This document shows, piece after piece, positions 37,549-45,763 of a stretch of DNA of 64,000 nucleotides. Position numbers and translations under genes: made by a program. The notes under the pieces were generated by a model. The model was given only the letters and a program-made list of their open reading frames with translations. It did not search any database and had not been told where the DNA came from. Positions within the stretch are counted from its first letter, which is position 1. The number at the start of each line of letters is the position of its first letter. The stretch lies in assembly GCF_004135405.1 (NCBI RefSeq), contig NZ_CP035491.1:1364001-1428000 (forward strand), in the 5' to 3' direction. Source of the DNA: Agromyces protaetiae (GTDB lineage Bacteria; Actinomycetota; Actinomycetes; Actinomycetales; Microbacteriaceae).

Positions 37549-38751
37549 TTGCACTATCTACGCGGGCGCTCGCCCGCACCCCGCCGGCTGGGAAGTCGCA
37601 GACAGGCCGGACGTCCCCTCATCACGATCTCCGCAGCCGGCCCCGCCGGCGCATACGACTCCGTCGTCCCCGTTCTCGGATCCGTTCGTTCGACCAAGCC
37701 GCGCACCGAGCGGCCGAACCCGGTCCAGAGCTACACGGCCCTCTCCCGCGTCGTGCGCGAGAGCGGCCTCCTCCGCCGCGCGCGGTGGTTCTACCTCTCG
37801 CTCTTCGCCGTGCTCGTGCTCGCCCTCGCCGGCACCCTCGCGGGCATGGTGCTCTTCGGCGACAGCTGGTTCCAGCTGCTCATGGCAGGCGCCCTCGGCA
37901 TCATCTTCACGCAGTTCGCGTTCCTCGCGCATGAGGCGTCGCACCGCGCCGTGTTCACATCGGGCCCCGCGAACGACCGTGCCGGGCGCATGCTCGCCGC
38001 TGGCTTCGTCGGCATGAGCTACGCGTGGTGGATGTCGAAGCACACGCGCCACCACGCGAATCCGAACCGCGTCGGCAAAGATCCAGATATCGAATTCGAC
38101 ACGATTTCGTTCACCGAGGAGTCGGCGGCGGCGCAGCGCGGGGTCATCGCGTGGATCACGCGCAGGCAGGGCTACCTGTTCTTCCCGCTGCTCCTGCTCG
38201 AGGGCGTGAACCTGCACGTCATCTCGCTCCGCACCCTTCTGGCGAAGCGGCGCATCGAGGGCCGCGGGCTGGAGCTCTCGGTCATCGGGGCTCGCTTCGC
38301 GGTCTATCTGACACTCGTGTTCTGGCTCATGCCGTTCGGCATGGCGATGGCGTTCCTCGGGGTGCAGCTCGCCGTGTTCGGCGTCTACATGGGGGCCTCC
38401 TTCGCGCCGAATCACAAGGGAATGCCCATTGTTCCGGCCGATGCGAAGCTCGACTTCTTCAGCAAGCAGGTGCTCACTTCGCGCAACATCTCGGGCGGAA
38501 TCTGGGCGAACGCGCTCATGGGCGGGCTCAACTACCAGGTCGAGCACCACCTCTTCCCGAGCATGGCGCGCCCATATCTCGGGCGTGCCCGACAGATCGT
38601 CCGCGAGCACTGCGCGACGACCGGCACCCCCTATTCCGAGACGACGCTCGTACGCTCGTACGGCATCGTCATCCGCTATCTCAACCGGGTCGGTCTGGCC
38701 GCGCGGGATCCTTTCGACTGCCCGATGGTCGACCGATTCCGCCGAACCTGA
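37549..38751 (+). CDS. Fatty acid desaturase, start uncertain
   Basis: A membrane di-iron desaturase of the acyl-lipid/acyl-CoA type. The three His boxes are present: HEASH, HTRHH and QVEHH, with FAPNHKGMP between; hydrophobic helix pairs surround them. It introduces double bonds in fatty acyl chains to adjust membrane fluidity, which fits the cold-shock gene next door. No ATG or GTG exists in frame before the conserved region; the TTG at 37549 is the only standard alternative, so the start is weak. Conserved sequence begins near AGAYDSVVPVLGSVRS. Confidence 0.82.
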   Translation: MHYLRGRSPAPRRLGSRRQAGRPLITISAAGPAGAYDSVVPVLGSVRSTKPRTERPNPVQSYTALSRVVRESGLLRRARWFYLSLFAVLVLALAGTLAGMVLFGDSWFQLLMAGALGIIFTQFAFLAHEASHRAVFTSGPANDRAGRMLAAGFVGMSYAWWMSKHTRHHANPNRVGKDPDIEFDTISFTEESAAAQRGVIAWITRRQGYLFFPLLLLEGVNLHVISLRTLLAKRRIEGRGLELSVIGARFAVYLTLVFWLMPFGMAMAFLGVQLAVFGVYMGASFAPNHKGMPIVPADAKLDFFSKQVLTSRNISGGIWANALMGGLNYQVEHHLFPSMARPYLGRARQIVREHCATTGTPYSETTLVRSYGIVIRYLNRVGLAARDPFDCPMVDRFRRT

Positions 38752-38865
38752 CATACTCAGGCCAAGGCTTCTCCGGCGCATTCAGTCGGAGAGACCGTCG
38801 GGCGCATGCCCGACACCCGCGAGTCCGCGATAGCGGACCGCATCGAACAAAGGAACAACATCAAC
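38752..38865 (+). promoter_or_regulatory. Structured leader of the cold-shock gene
   Basis: The 114 nt between the desaturase stop and the csp start hold two compact hairpins: GTCGGGCGCATGCCCGAC (about 38798-38815) and GTCCGC-GATA-GCGGAC just after it. An unstructured A-rich stretch with AAAGGA follows before the ATG. Cold-shock genes in other bacteria carry temperature-responsive leaders, and this could be one. The first hairpin could equally end the desaturase transcript. Confidence 0.45.
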
Positions 38866-39069
38866 ATGACCACCGGAATCGTCAAGTGGTTCAACGCCGA
38901 AAAGGGCTTCGGATTCATCACGCCCGACGACGGCCAGAGCGACGTGTTCGCGCACTTCAGCGCGATCCAGGGCGGAGGCTTCCGTAGCCTCGAAGAGAAC
39001 CAGCGCGTCGAGTTCGACGTCGAGCAGGGACAGAAGGGGCTCCAGGCCGCGAACATCCGCGTCCTCTAA
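38866..39069 (+). CDS. cspA: Cold-shock protein (CspA family)
   Basis: A 67-residue single-domain OB-fold nucleic-acid chaperone. Both RNA-binding motifs are present (RNP1 [11 protein letters not shown]2 VFAHFSAI) in the order and spacing of bacterial Csp proteins. AAAGGA precedes the ATG. It melts RNA structure at low temperature or during growth shifts. It follows a desaturase gene in the same direction, so the two may share a cold response, though the leader between them is structured and may separate them. Confidence 0.95.
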   Translation: MTTGIVKWFNAEKGFGFITPDDGQSDVFAHFSAIQGGGFRSLEENQRVEFDVEQGQKGLQAANIRVL

Positions 39070-39189
39070 GGCTTCTGCGCTTCACGACCCCTCGTCGGGT
39101 GGGCGCCTGCGTTTCGTGGGCGCGTCCATCGGGCGGGGGGTCGTCGTGTGTGTGCGTCGGTCGAGGCATCCGGATGTCTCGTGCGACCC

Positions 39190-39219
39190 TTGCGCTATCG
39201 GAACCTATCTTCCTATAGT
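39190..39219 (+). promoter_or_regulatory. Promoter of the PadR operon
   Basis: TTGCGC (39190-39195), an 18-nt spacer and TATAGT (39214-39219), then 6 nt to the ATG, a leaderless arrangement. Within the spacer GGAA-N6-TTCC (39200-39213) forms an inverted repeat that could be the PadR site. Confidence 0.6.
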
Positions 39220-39225
39220 GGCGCC

Positions 39226-39624
39226 ATGCCACGCAGACGACCAGGCGTCCTCCTCCCGCTCGAAGCGGGCATCCTCGACGCGGGGATGCGCCTCCAGACC
39301 ACCGGCGGCTCCTTCTACGGCTTCGGAGTGGCGCGCGCGCTCGCCGATGCCGCCGGCGACGGCTCCGGTTCCGGCGACACCGGCCGGACCGCCCTCACCG
39401 CCCACGGCACCCTCTACAAGGCGCTCGGGCGCATGGCCGACCAGGGACTCCTCGAGTCCTCGTGGGAGGCGCCCGAGATCGCCGAAGGCGAAGGGAGGCC
39501 GCGCCGACGGCTGTACCGAGTGACGGCCGAAGGCGCGACGGTGCTCGCCGCGCACCGCGCGATCGAGGCCGAGCGCGCCGCACTCCTGCCGATCGCGGCC
39601 AAGATCAAGCCGGTGGGCGCGTGA
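39226..39624 (+). CDS. PadR family transcriptional regulator
   Basis: A 132-residue winged-helix regulator with the PadR pattern: EAGILDAGMRLQTTGGSFYGFGVARAL, then TAHGTLYKALGRMADQGLLESSW and the wing RPRRRLYRVTAEG, followed by a short C-terminal helix. Three genes follow one pattern: PadR, a membrane protein coupled by GTGA, and a third protein coupled by ATGTCTGA. This PadR-plus-membrane-partner layout recurs in actinobacteria and suggests envelope-stress sensing. The leaderless TATAGT promoter lies 6 nt upstream. Confidence 0.85.
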   Translation: MPRRRPGVLLPLEAGILDAGMRLQTTGGSFYGFGVARALADAAGDGSGSGDTGRTALTAHGTLYKALGRMADQGLLESSWEAPEIAEGEGRPRRRLYRVTAEGATVLAAHRAIEAERAALLPIAAKIKPVGA

Positions 39625-40361
39625 GCGCCGCCCGCAGCGCCCCCTACCGCCGCGCCGCCCGCGGTGTGCTCCGCTGGTGCTTCTGGTATACGCGCGGTCT
39701 GCCCGCCGACGTCGCCGCCGACCGGCAGGACGAGCTGGCGAGCGACCTCCACGAGCACGCCGAGTGGGCCGCAGAGCGCGGCGTCTCGGGCGCGCGTCTC
39801 GCCCGCGAGATCCGGTTCCGCGCGCTTCGCGGCGCACCCGCCGACCTCGCGTGGCGTGCCGCGCGGGTACGCGCCGCCGATCCGGTCGTGCGGTTCGAGC
39901 TTCGCGCCGACGCGGCGCTCACAGCGTTCCTCCTCGTCATCGCGGTCGCGTTCACCGCGCTCGGCGGGTTCGTGCTCGTGCGCGCCGTGCGCGCCGTCGT
40001 CCGCGAGGACATCGGCGACCTGCCGTCCGCCGTCGTGCCCGTCGCCGTGCTCACCGCGCTCGCCCTCGCGGCGACCGTGCTGCTCCTTCGACGCAGGAGT
40101 CGCATCGCCGGAGCACTCGTGCTCATCGTGCCGGTGGTGCTCCTGCTCCAGCCTGCCGGCGATCTCCTCTGGCGGGTGAGCGCGTCGACGGTCGTCGTGT
40201 TCTTCTTCGCCCCGTGGTGGACGACGGCCGCGGCGATCGCCTCCGTCGGCCTCGCCGTGTGCTGCCTCGCGGCGGCCGCCCACTGGTGGACGCGGCAGCG
40301 TCGCACCGCCCGCCTTGCCCGTGTCGCCCTCACCGAACGAAAGGCCCTCTCGAATGTCTGA
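39621..40361 (+). CDS. Membrane protein of the PadR operon
   Basis: A 246-residue protein. The first 90 residues or so are cytoplasmic with a conserved-looking WCFWYTRGLPADVAADRQDELASDLHEHAEW spread over residues 14-47, a pattern seen in permease-prefix domains that accompany PadR regulators. Four hydrophobic helices follow (AALTAFLLVIAVAFTALGGFVLV, VVPVAVLTALALAATVLLL, IAGALVLIVPVVLLL, AAAIASVGLAVCCLAAAA). The GTG overlaps the PadR stop. It probably binds PadR or the third protein; function unknown. Confidence 0.65.
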   Translation: MSAARSAPYRRAARGVLRWCFWYTRGLPADVAADRQDELASDLHEHAEWAAERGVSGARLAREIRFRALRGAPADLAWRAARVRAADPVVRFELRADAALTAFLLVIAVAFTALGGFVLVRAVRAVVREDIGDLPSAVVPVAVLTALALAATVLLLRRRSRIAGALVLIVPVVLLLQPAGDLLWRVSASTVVVFFFAPWWTTAAAIASVGLAVCCLAAAAHWWTRQRRTARLARVALTERKALSNV

Positions 40362-41103
40362 GCCGGAACAGCCCGAACAGCCCGGCCGCGAACGCGCCGT
40401 GGCCGAACCCGTCCGCATCCTCGACGAACTCCGCCGGGATGACGCGGCTCCGCCGCGCGGCGGTCGCGTCGCCCTCGTCCTCGCCGTCACGGGTCTCGCG
40501 ATCGCGGTCGGTTCGGGCGCGGTTCTCGCAGCATCCGCGGCCGGAAGCATCGCCGAGGTCGGTCTCGCGGCCTCCGAGTCGCAGGAACAGGATGCCGCGG
40601 CAGCGGCGGTTCCGAGCGTGACGGCGTCGCCCGTGGCCGCGGCGCCGGCCGAGGCATCCGAGCCTTCGCCGCTGCCGACCGCGCAGCCGAGCGACCCGGC
40701 AGACCCTGTGAACACGGCGCTCATCGCCCAGTTCGGCACGAGCCGATTCGAGTACGCCGACGACGGCACGTTCGTGCCGCTCTACGATGCGACGACCGAC
40801 CTCGCGGCGATTCCGCGCGATGCCGATCAGGACCCGAGCGAGGCCGCCAACGCCGAGGAGTGGCTCTCGACCCAGGGCATCACCGCCGACTGCATGGCCG
40901 ACAAGGGGTTCGACTACACCTTCACGCCCTTCTGGCTGGCAACCGTGGAGTACTTGACGACACCCCGACCCGCAGCGTCTCCCGAGTGGCGCGAGGCGCT
41001 CGACGGCGCACCCGACCGCGGACTCGGCGCCGACTACGACTGGAGCGAGGCCGGATGCTGGGGCTACGCCGTGCACGTCATGGGCAACGACGACGCGCAC
41101 TGA
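40354..41103 (+). CDS. Hypothetical membrane-anchored protein
   Basis: A 249-residue protein with a cytoplasmic N-terminus (40 residues or so), one helix (VALVLAVTGLAIAVGSGAVLAA), a long Ala/Pro/Ser linker and an outside C-terminal domain containing two cysteines (ITADCMADKGF and EAGCWGYAVHV). I do not recognise the domain. It overlaps the previous gene by 8 nt and is the last of the PadR operon, so it may be the sensor or effector outside the membrane. Confidence 0.6.
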   Translation: MSEPEQPEQPGRERAVAEPVRILDELRRDDAAPPRGGRVALVLAVTGLAIAVGSGAVLAASAAGSIAEVGLAASESQEQDAAAAAVPSVTASPVAAAPAEASEPSPLPTAQPSDPADPVNTALIAQFGTSRFEYADDGTFVPLYDATTDLAAIPRDADQDPSEAANAEEWLSTQGITADCMADKGFDYTFTPFWLATVEYLTTPRPAASPEWREALDGAPDRGLGADYDWSEAGCWGYAVHVMGNDDAH

Positions 41104-41235
41104 AGGCCCGGGCTCGGGTGTTGCGCCGTCGAACATGACGCGGGGTGTCGAAGTGTGACCGAATGCGCCGCGGGCCCGGCGAAATGAACCGACATGCTCG
41201 GAAAACGGCGTCGGGCCCGGGCTAGCGTCGAGCGC

Positions 41236-42582
41236 ATGACTTGGACGTTCTCGGCGGCCGCGCCGGTCATCGACGAGTCGGGCGCATCCCGGCTCGCGGC
41301 GCGCAGCGACCGCTCGGGGTGGGCTCCCGACGGCACCCCGCGGGGCGTCGTCGTCGCGCACGACATCGCCGAAGTGCAGCAGACGCTCGCGTTCGCGTCG
41401 GAGCACGGGTTCCCCGTCGTCACCCGCGGCGCCGGCTCGGGCCTCGCAGGCGGTGCGAGCGCCGGCGAGGGCGCCATCGTGCTCGACCTCAGCCGCCTCG
41501 ACCGCATCGTCTCGATCGATCCCGTCGACGCCGTCGCCCACGTGCAGCCCGGGGTGAGCGCGGCAGCGCTCGACGCGGCCGCCGCCGAGTACGGCCTGCG
41601 CTACGCGCCCGACCCCGGCAGTTTCTCGACGTCGACGATCGGCGGCAACATCGCGACGAACGCGGGCGGCAACCGCGCCGCGACGACCGGCTCGACGCGC
41701 GACGCCGTGCTCGCCCTCGACGTCGTGCTCGCCGACGGCTCGCTTGTGCAGCTCGGCCGCGAGACCGTTCGCGGCGTCGTGGGTCTCGACCTCGTCTCGC
41801 TCGTCGTCGGCTCCGAGGGCACCCTCGGCGCGGTCGTCGGCGCGACGCTTCGGCTCACGCCGCGCCCCGTCGGCTCCGCGGTGGCCGCTGCGACCTTCGC
41901 CGACGCCGAGGCCGGCGCCGAGGCATCCGCCGCGCTCGCCCTCGCGGGGCTCCGCCCCGTCTCCATCGAACTCATCGACGGCCGCACCCTCGAAGCGATC
42001 GACGCGCTGCGGGGCAGCGCGCTCTCGCAGGGCGCCGGCGCGTACCTGCTCGTGCGCGCCGAAGGGCGCGGCGCCGAAGCCGAGATCGCCGAGGTCGCCG
42101 CGGTGCTCGCGCAGACCGCCATCGAGGTCGAGACGACCGGCGACGACGAGCGCGCCCGCGAACTCGCGTCGGTGCGCCGCGACGCGCTCGCCGCCATCGA
42201 GGCGCGAGGGCCGGCGATCATCGAGGATGTCGCGGTGCCGCGCTCGCGGCTCGCGGAAGCGATTCGCGGCATCGACGAGATCAGCGAATCGCTCGGCGTC
42301 GACGTGCACGTGCTCGCCCACGCGGGCGACGGCGGCATCCACCCCGTCCTCCGGCTCGACGACGACGGTCCCGCCTCGCAGCTCGACGCCGCACGCACGA
42401 TCGACGCGATCCTCGAACTCGCCCTCCGCCTCGGCGGCACGGTGAGCGCCGAGCACGGCGTCGGCGCCCTCAAGCGGCGATGGGCGCGCATCGAGCTCGG
42501 CGATTCCGTGGTGGAATTGCAGCGCCGGGTGCAGGCCGCGTTCGACCCGAACGGCATCCTGAATCCCGGAAAAGCGCTCTGA
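41236..42582 (+). CDS. FAD-binding oxidase, D-lactate/glycolate dehydrogenase type
   Basis: A 448-residue PCMH-type flavoprotein (GlcD/Dld2 group). FAD contacts lie in TRGAGSGLAGGAS and DPGSFSTSTIGGNIATNAGG, followed by RAATTGSTRD. The C-terminal cap holds the metal/substrate residues in VLAHAGDGGIHPVL and SAEHGVGALKR, and it ends with FDPNGILNPGKAL, the family's usual end. It oxidises a 2-hydroxy acid such as D-lactate or glycolate. TAGCGT is 7 nt before the ATG. D-lactate from the MurQ reaction is a conceivable substrate, but the genes are 40 kb apart. Confidence 0.87.
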   Translation: MTWTFSAAAPVIDESGASRLAARSDRSGWAPDGTPRGVVVAHDIAEVQQTLAFASEHGFPVVTRGAGSGLAGGASAGEGAIVLDLSRLDRIVSIDPVDAVAHVQPGVSAAALDAAAAEYGLRYAPDPGSFSTSTIGGNIATNAGGNRAATTGSTRDAVLALDVVLADGSLVQLGRETVRGVVGLDLVSLVVGSEGTLGAVVGATLRLTPRPVGSAVAAATFADAEAGAEASAALALAGLRPVSIELIDGRTLEAIDALRGSALSQGAGAYLLVRAEGRGAEAEIAEVAAVLAQTAIEVETTGDDERARELASVRRDALAAIEARGPAIIEDVAVPRSRLAEAIRGIDEISESLGVDVHVLAHAGDGGIHPVLRLDDDGPASQLDAARTIDAILELALRLGGTVSAEHGVGALKRRWARIELGDSVVELQRRVQAAFDPNGILNPGKAL

Positions 42583-42625
42583 CGAGGCATCCGCCGATCG
42601 TCGCGCCCAGCCCGGAAGGACCCCG

Positions 42626-43515
42626 ATGACCGATCGCCGCGACCTGCTCGTCGACGCCGACGAACTCGCCGACCTGCTCGCGTCGAGCGAGCCGCCGCTC
42701 GTGCTCGACGTGCGGTGGCGGCTCGACCAGCCCGACGGGCGCGCCGACTTCGCGGCGGGGCACATCCCGGGGCGGTCTACGTCGACCTCGAGGGCGAACT
42801 CTCGCGGCACGGCGCGCCCGAAGAGGGCAGGCATCCCGTGCCGACCGCCGAGGCGCTGCAGGCCGCGGCTCGCGGCTGGGGGCTCCGCGACGGGCGGGCC
42901 GTCGTCGTGGCCGACGCGCTCAACGGGCTCTCGGCGGCTCGCGCGTGGTGGCTGCTGCGCGACGCGGGCGTCGAGTCGGTTCGGGTGCTCGACGGCGGGC
43001 TCCGCGCGTGGACCGAGAGCGGACGCGCGCTCGAGACGGGTGACGCGGCTGAGGCCGCCGCGGCTCGCGAACCCGGCGACGTCGTGCTCACGTCGGGGCG
43101 CCTGCCCGTGCTCACGATCGACGAAGCCGCCGACTACCCCGCCGTCGTCGGCACGCTGCTCGACGCCCGCGCGGGCGAGCGCTACCGCGGCGAGGTCGAG
43201 CCCATCGACCCCCGCGCCGGACACATCCCCGGCGCGATCAGCGCGCCCGTCGCCGACTCCCTCGGCGACGACGGGCGGTTCCTGCACGGCGACGTGCTGC
43301 GAGAGCGGTTCGAAGCGCTCGGGGTGAACGCCGACGCGCCCGTCGGAGCGTACTGCGGCTCGGGCGTCACCGCCGCGGCGCAGGCCATCGCCCTCACGCT
43401 CGCGGGCTACCAACCAGTCCTCTACCCGGGCTCGTGGTCAGCGTGGTCGAACCATCCTGACCGTCCCGTCGCCACAGGCGCCTCGCCCGACGGCGCCGCC
43501 ACGACCGCAGCCTGA
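42626..43515 (+). pseudogene. Sulfurtransferase (3-mercaptopyruvate type), apparent frameshift
   Basis: A tandem rhodanese-domain protein. The first domain reads VLDVRWRLDQPDGRADFAAGHIPG in one frame, then AVYVDLEGELSRHG follows only in the next frame. One extra G in the G4 run at 42769-42772 restores HIPGAVYVDLEGE. The second domain has the active-site loop YCGSGVTAAA, where CG-S-G-V-T is typical of mercaptopyruvate sulfurtransferase, and a FRAGHIPGA-like RAGHIPGAISAP. GGAAGGA precedes the ATG. About 296 residues if corrected. This is the second G-run frameshift in the window, so a systematic base-calling error is likely. Confidence 0.82.
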
Positions 43516-43622
43516 CGGCCGACGCGTGCCGCGGCGCGGCGGCACGCGGCATCTGGGGAAATCTCCGTCGGCGTCGGCCCGTGTTCTGCAAGAATCGCAC
43601 CACCGCGACGACGAGGAGTCCC

Positions 43623-44606
43623 ATGACGAACCCGGCTGCCCCGCCCCAGAAGCGCACCCGCACCGCGAGCACTGCGCTCTACCTGACGATCGGCACGCTG
43701 CTCGCCGCGGCCATCCTCGGCGGGTACTTCATCATCATCGGCGACCAGGCCAACATCGCCGGCCGCGCGTGGCTCACGCTCCTGCTCGTCGCGCTCTTCG
43801 CGGCCGCCGTCGTGCTCGACGCCAACGTGTCCGACGGGCCCAACAAGTGGTACCTCGCGGCCTCGACGATCGTCAACGTCGTCATCGTCGCAGTCGGCCT
43901 GTTGAAGCTCTGGAACGGATGGCTCCAGGGCGACGACACCGCCGACGCCGGAGTCTGGGCCGCACAACTCGGGCGGCTCATCGCCGTCATCCTGCTGCTC
44001 CGCGTCGCGCTCATCCTCACGCAGGTCTACTGGCTCTACTTCTTCACGCGCGCCAAGACGACCGCGACCAAGGTCACGACGGTCATCACGGTCACGCTCA
44101 TCTGGATCACCGCGCTCGTGCTCGCGATCCCCGCGGCCTTCCCCGAGCCCGACTGGCCCGACTGGTGGTGGCGTACCGCCGCAGCTGCGGCGCTCGTCGC
44201 GGTCGTGTCGGCCGTCATCCCGCTCGTCATCCGCGCGTTCGAACCCAAGACGCCGAAGCCCGCCGCCTATGCGCCGCCCGCCGCGTACCCGCCGGTCGCC
44301 CCGGCACCGGGTCAGCAACCGCCGCAGGGATGGTACGCGCAGCAGCCGGTCGCGCCGGGCTACCCGCAGCAGCCGGTCCCGCCGGGGTATCCGCAGCAGC
44401 CGCCGGTGCCGCAGGGATACCCGCAGGCGCCGGTTGCTGCGCCCGTGCAGCCGACCGCGTCTCAGCCGCCCGCGCCTGCGGCTCAGCCTCCGGCGCAGCC
44501 TCCCGTCCAGGTTCCGTCGCAGCCGTCGCAGCCTCCCGCCCAGGCTCCTGTGCAGCCGCCGGTCCCTCCGGTTCCGCCTGTGCCGCCGGTCGTGCCGCCG
44601 CAGTAA
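43623..44606 (+). CDS. Membrane protein with Pro/Gln-rich tail
   Basis: A 327-residue protein: a short N-terminus, five or so predicted membrane helices between residues 18 and 205, then a low-complexity tail of roughly 110 residues made of Pro, Gln, Ala and Tyr with repeats such as GYPQQPVPPGYPQQP. The ATG at 43623 has GAGGAG upstream. Function unknown. Such tails occur on many actinobacterial envelope proteins. A perfect 16-bp hairpin lies just after the gene. Confidence 0.65.
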   Translation: MTNPAAPPQKRTRTASTALYLTIGTLLAAAILGGYFIIIGDQANIAGRAWLTLLLVALFAAAVVLDANVSDGPNKWYLAASTIVNVVIVAVGLLKLWNGWLQGDDTADAGVWAAQLGRLIAVILLLRVALILTQVYWLYFFTRAKTTATKVTTVITVTLIWITALVLAIPAAFPEPDWPDWWWRTAAAAALVAVVSAVIPLVIRAFEPKTPKPAAYAPPAAYPPVAPAPGQQPPQGWYAQQPVAPGYPQQPVPPGYPQQPPVPQGYPQAPVAAPVQPTASQPPAPAAQPPAQPPVQVPSQPSQPPAQAPVQPPVPPVPPVPPVVPPQ

Positions 44607-44631
44607 CCGGGCGCCGTTCCGCAGACACCCG

Positions 44632-44673
44632 CCGCGAGGCATCCTGCCGCTCACACCGCAGGATGCCTCGCGG
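44632..44673 (+). terminator. Hairpin terminator built from two opposed GGATGCCTCG copies
   Basis: Perfect 16-bp stem: CCGCGAGGCATCCTGC (44632-44647) with GCAGGATGCCTCGCGG (44658-44673) around a 10-nt loop, followed by TGTTT. It lies 26 nt after the stop of the Pro-rich membrane protein. Each arm contains one copy of the window-wide 10-mer in opposite orientation. Confidence 0.8.
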
Positions 44674-44745
44674 TGTTTGCGTGCCAGCGGTGACTCGCCG
44701 CCGCGCCCGGCCCTTCGCGTTGTGCCCACGAGCCGCTGCCTGAAT

Positions 44746-44811
44746 CACCGCATGAGGACGGTAATAGGCGGTATCAGGCACTCGATACCGGCATTTATCG
44801 TCCTCACGGTG
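44746..44811. repeat. 66-bp imperfect palindrome
   Basis: Nested complementary blocks CACCG/CGGTG, TGAGGACG/CGTCCTCA and CGGTATC/GATACCG fold into one long hairpin with small internal loops. The segment is distinctly richer in A/T than its surroundings. It lies between a gene ending on the plus strand and one ending on the minus strand, but a good terminator already exists at 44632-44673. No gene is seen in the remaining intergenic DNA. Confidence 0.65.
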
Positions 44812-44891
44812 CCTCGGTGCGGGCGGGAAGGCGCGAGCGGGGGAGGCGCGACGGTTCGGGCCGGCGCCGGGATCGGCCGGGCCCGGTGACG

Positions 44892-45617
44892 TCAGCCAGC
44901 CGCGCCCGCCGCCTGCAGGATCAGATCGGCGATCTCGCGCGGATGCGTGACGAGCGACAGGTGCCCGCTCTCGAGCTCGATCTGCGTCGCGCCCATGCGG
45001 TTCGCGAGGAAGCGCTCGAGGTCGGGGTTCGTCGTGCGGTCGTTCTTCGAGATCGCGTAGAACGTGGGCTTGTCGTGCCACGCGGCGCGCGTCGTGCGGC
45101 CGGCGAAGAGCGTGTCCGAGATCGGGCCCTGTACGGCGAGCAGCACCTTCGCCCGCGCGGGGTCGACGCCGTTCGCGAAGTCGGCGAGGAACGCGTCGTC
45201 GCCGAACTGCACGTACCCGTCGGCGTGCACGAACCCGGTCGCGGCGGGCGGCGCGGGGAACGATCCTGCGAGGGCGCCGTAGTCCTCACCGGCGTCGGGC
45301 GCGCGGGCGGCGACGTACACGAGCGCGGTCACGTTCGGGTGCACGCCCGCCTCGGAGATGACCGTCCCGGCCCACGAGTGCCCGGCGAGCACGGTCGGTC
45401 CGTTCTGCGCGTCGAGCGCGCGGGTCGTGGCCGCGGCGTCTTCGGCGAGCGAGACGAGCGAGTTCTGCACGGCGGTGACGTGGAGCCCGGCGTCTTGCAG
45501 GAGCGGGATGACGTCGGCCCACGACGAGCCGTCGGCGTACGCGCCGTGCACGAGCACGACGTTGCGCGCGGGCGGCGGCGCGGAACCGGTCGAAGCGGTG
45601 TCATCACTGGTCGACAT
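44892..45617 (-). CDS. Alpha/beta hydrolase
   Basis: A 241-residue hydrolase with VVLVHGAYADGSSWADVIPLL at the start (oxyanion loop HGA), the nucleophile in AGHSWAGTVISEAG and the probable catalytic His in ESGHLSLVTHPREIADLI. It is paralogous to the hydrolase at 50715-51425, which shares HGAFAESSSWDDVI and VGHSWGGMLISQA. The family includes signal-peptide-free esterases and epoxide hydrolase-like proteins of unknown substrate. GGAGGAC precedes the ATG. It is divergent from an AEC transporter. Confidence 0.8.
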   Translation of the reverse strand: MSTSDDTASTGSAPPPARNVVLVHGAYADGSSWADVIPLLQDAGLHVTAVQNSLVSLAEDAAATTRALDAQNGPTVLAGHSWAGTVISEAGVHPNVTALVYVAARAPDAGEDYGALAGSFPAPPAATGFVHADGYVQFGDDAFLADFANGVDPARAKVLLAVQGPISDTLFAGRTTRAAWHDKPTFYAISKNDRTTNPDLERFLANRMGATQIELESGHLSLVTHPREIADLILQAAGAAG

Positions 45618-45665
45618 GGCGACGTCCTCCGAACCCGAGGAAGTAGAACATGAGGAATCCTAGTG

Positions 45666-45694
45666 TTGACGCTTCGAGCGGCCAACCCTAGCGT
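45666..45694 (+). promoter_or_regulatory. Promoter upstream of the AEC transporter
   Basis: TTGACG (45666-45671), exactly 17 nt, TAGCGT (45689-45694). The distance to the start codon leaves a leader of about 60 nt, unlike the leaderless genes elsewhere in the window. Confidence 0.6.
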
Positions 45695-45763
45695 GAGACC
45701 AGCCGTCGCCGCCCCCGATCCGCGCTGCGCGGGCGGCCGACCGCGGCATCCGGGGTGGGGCCG

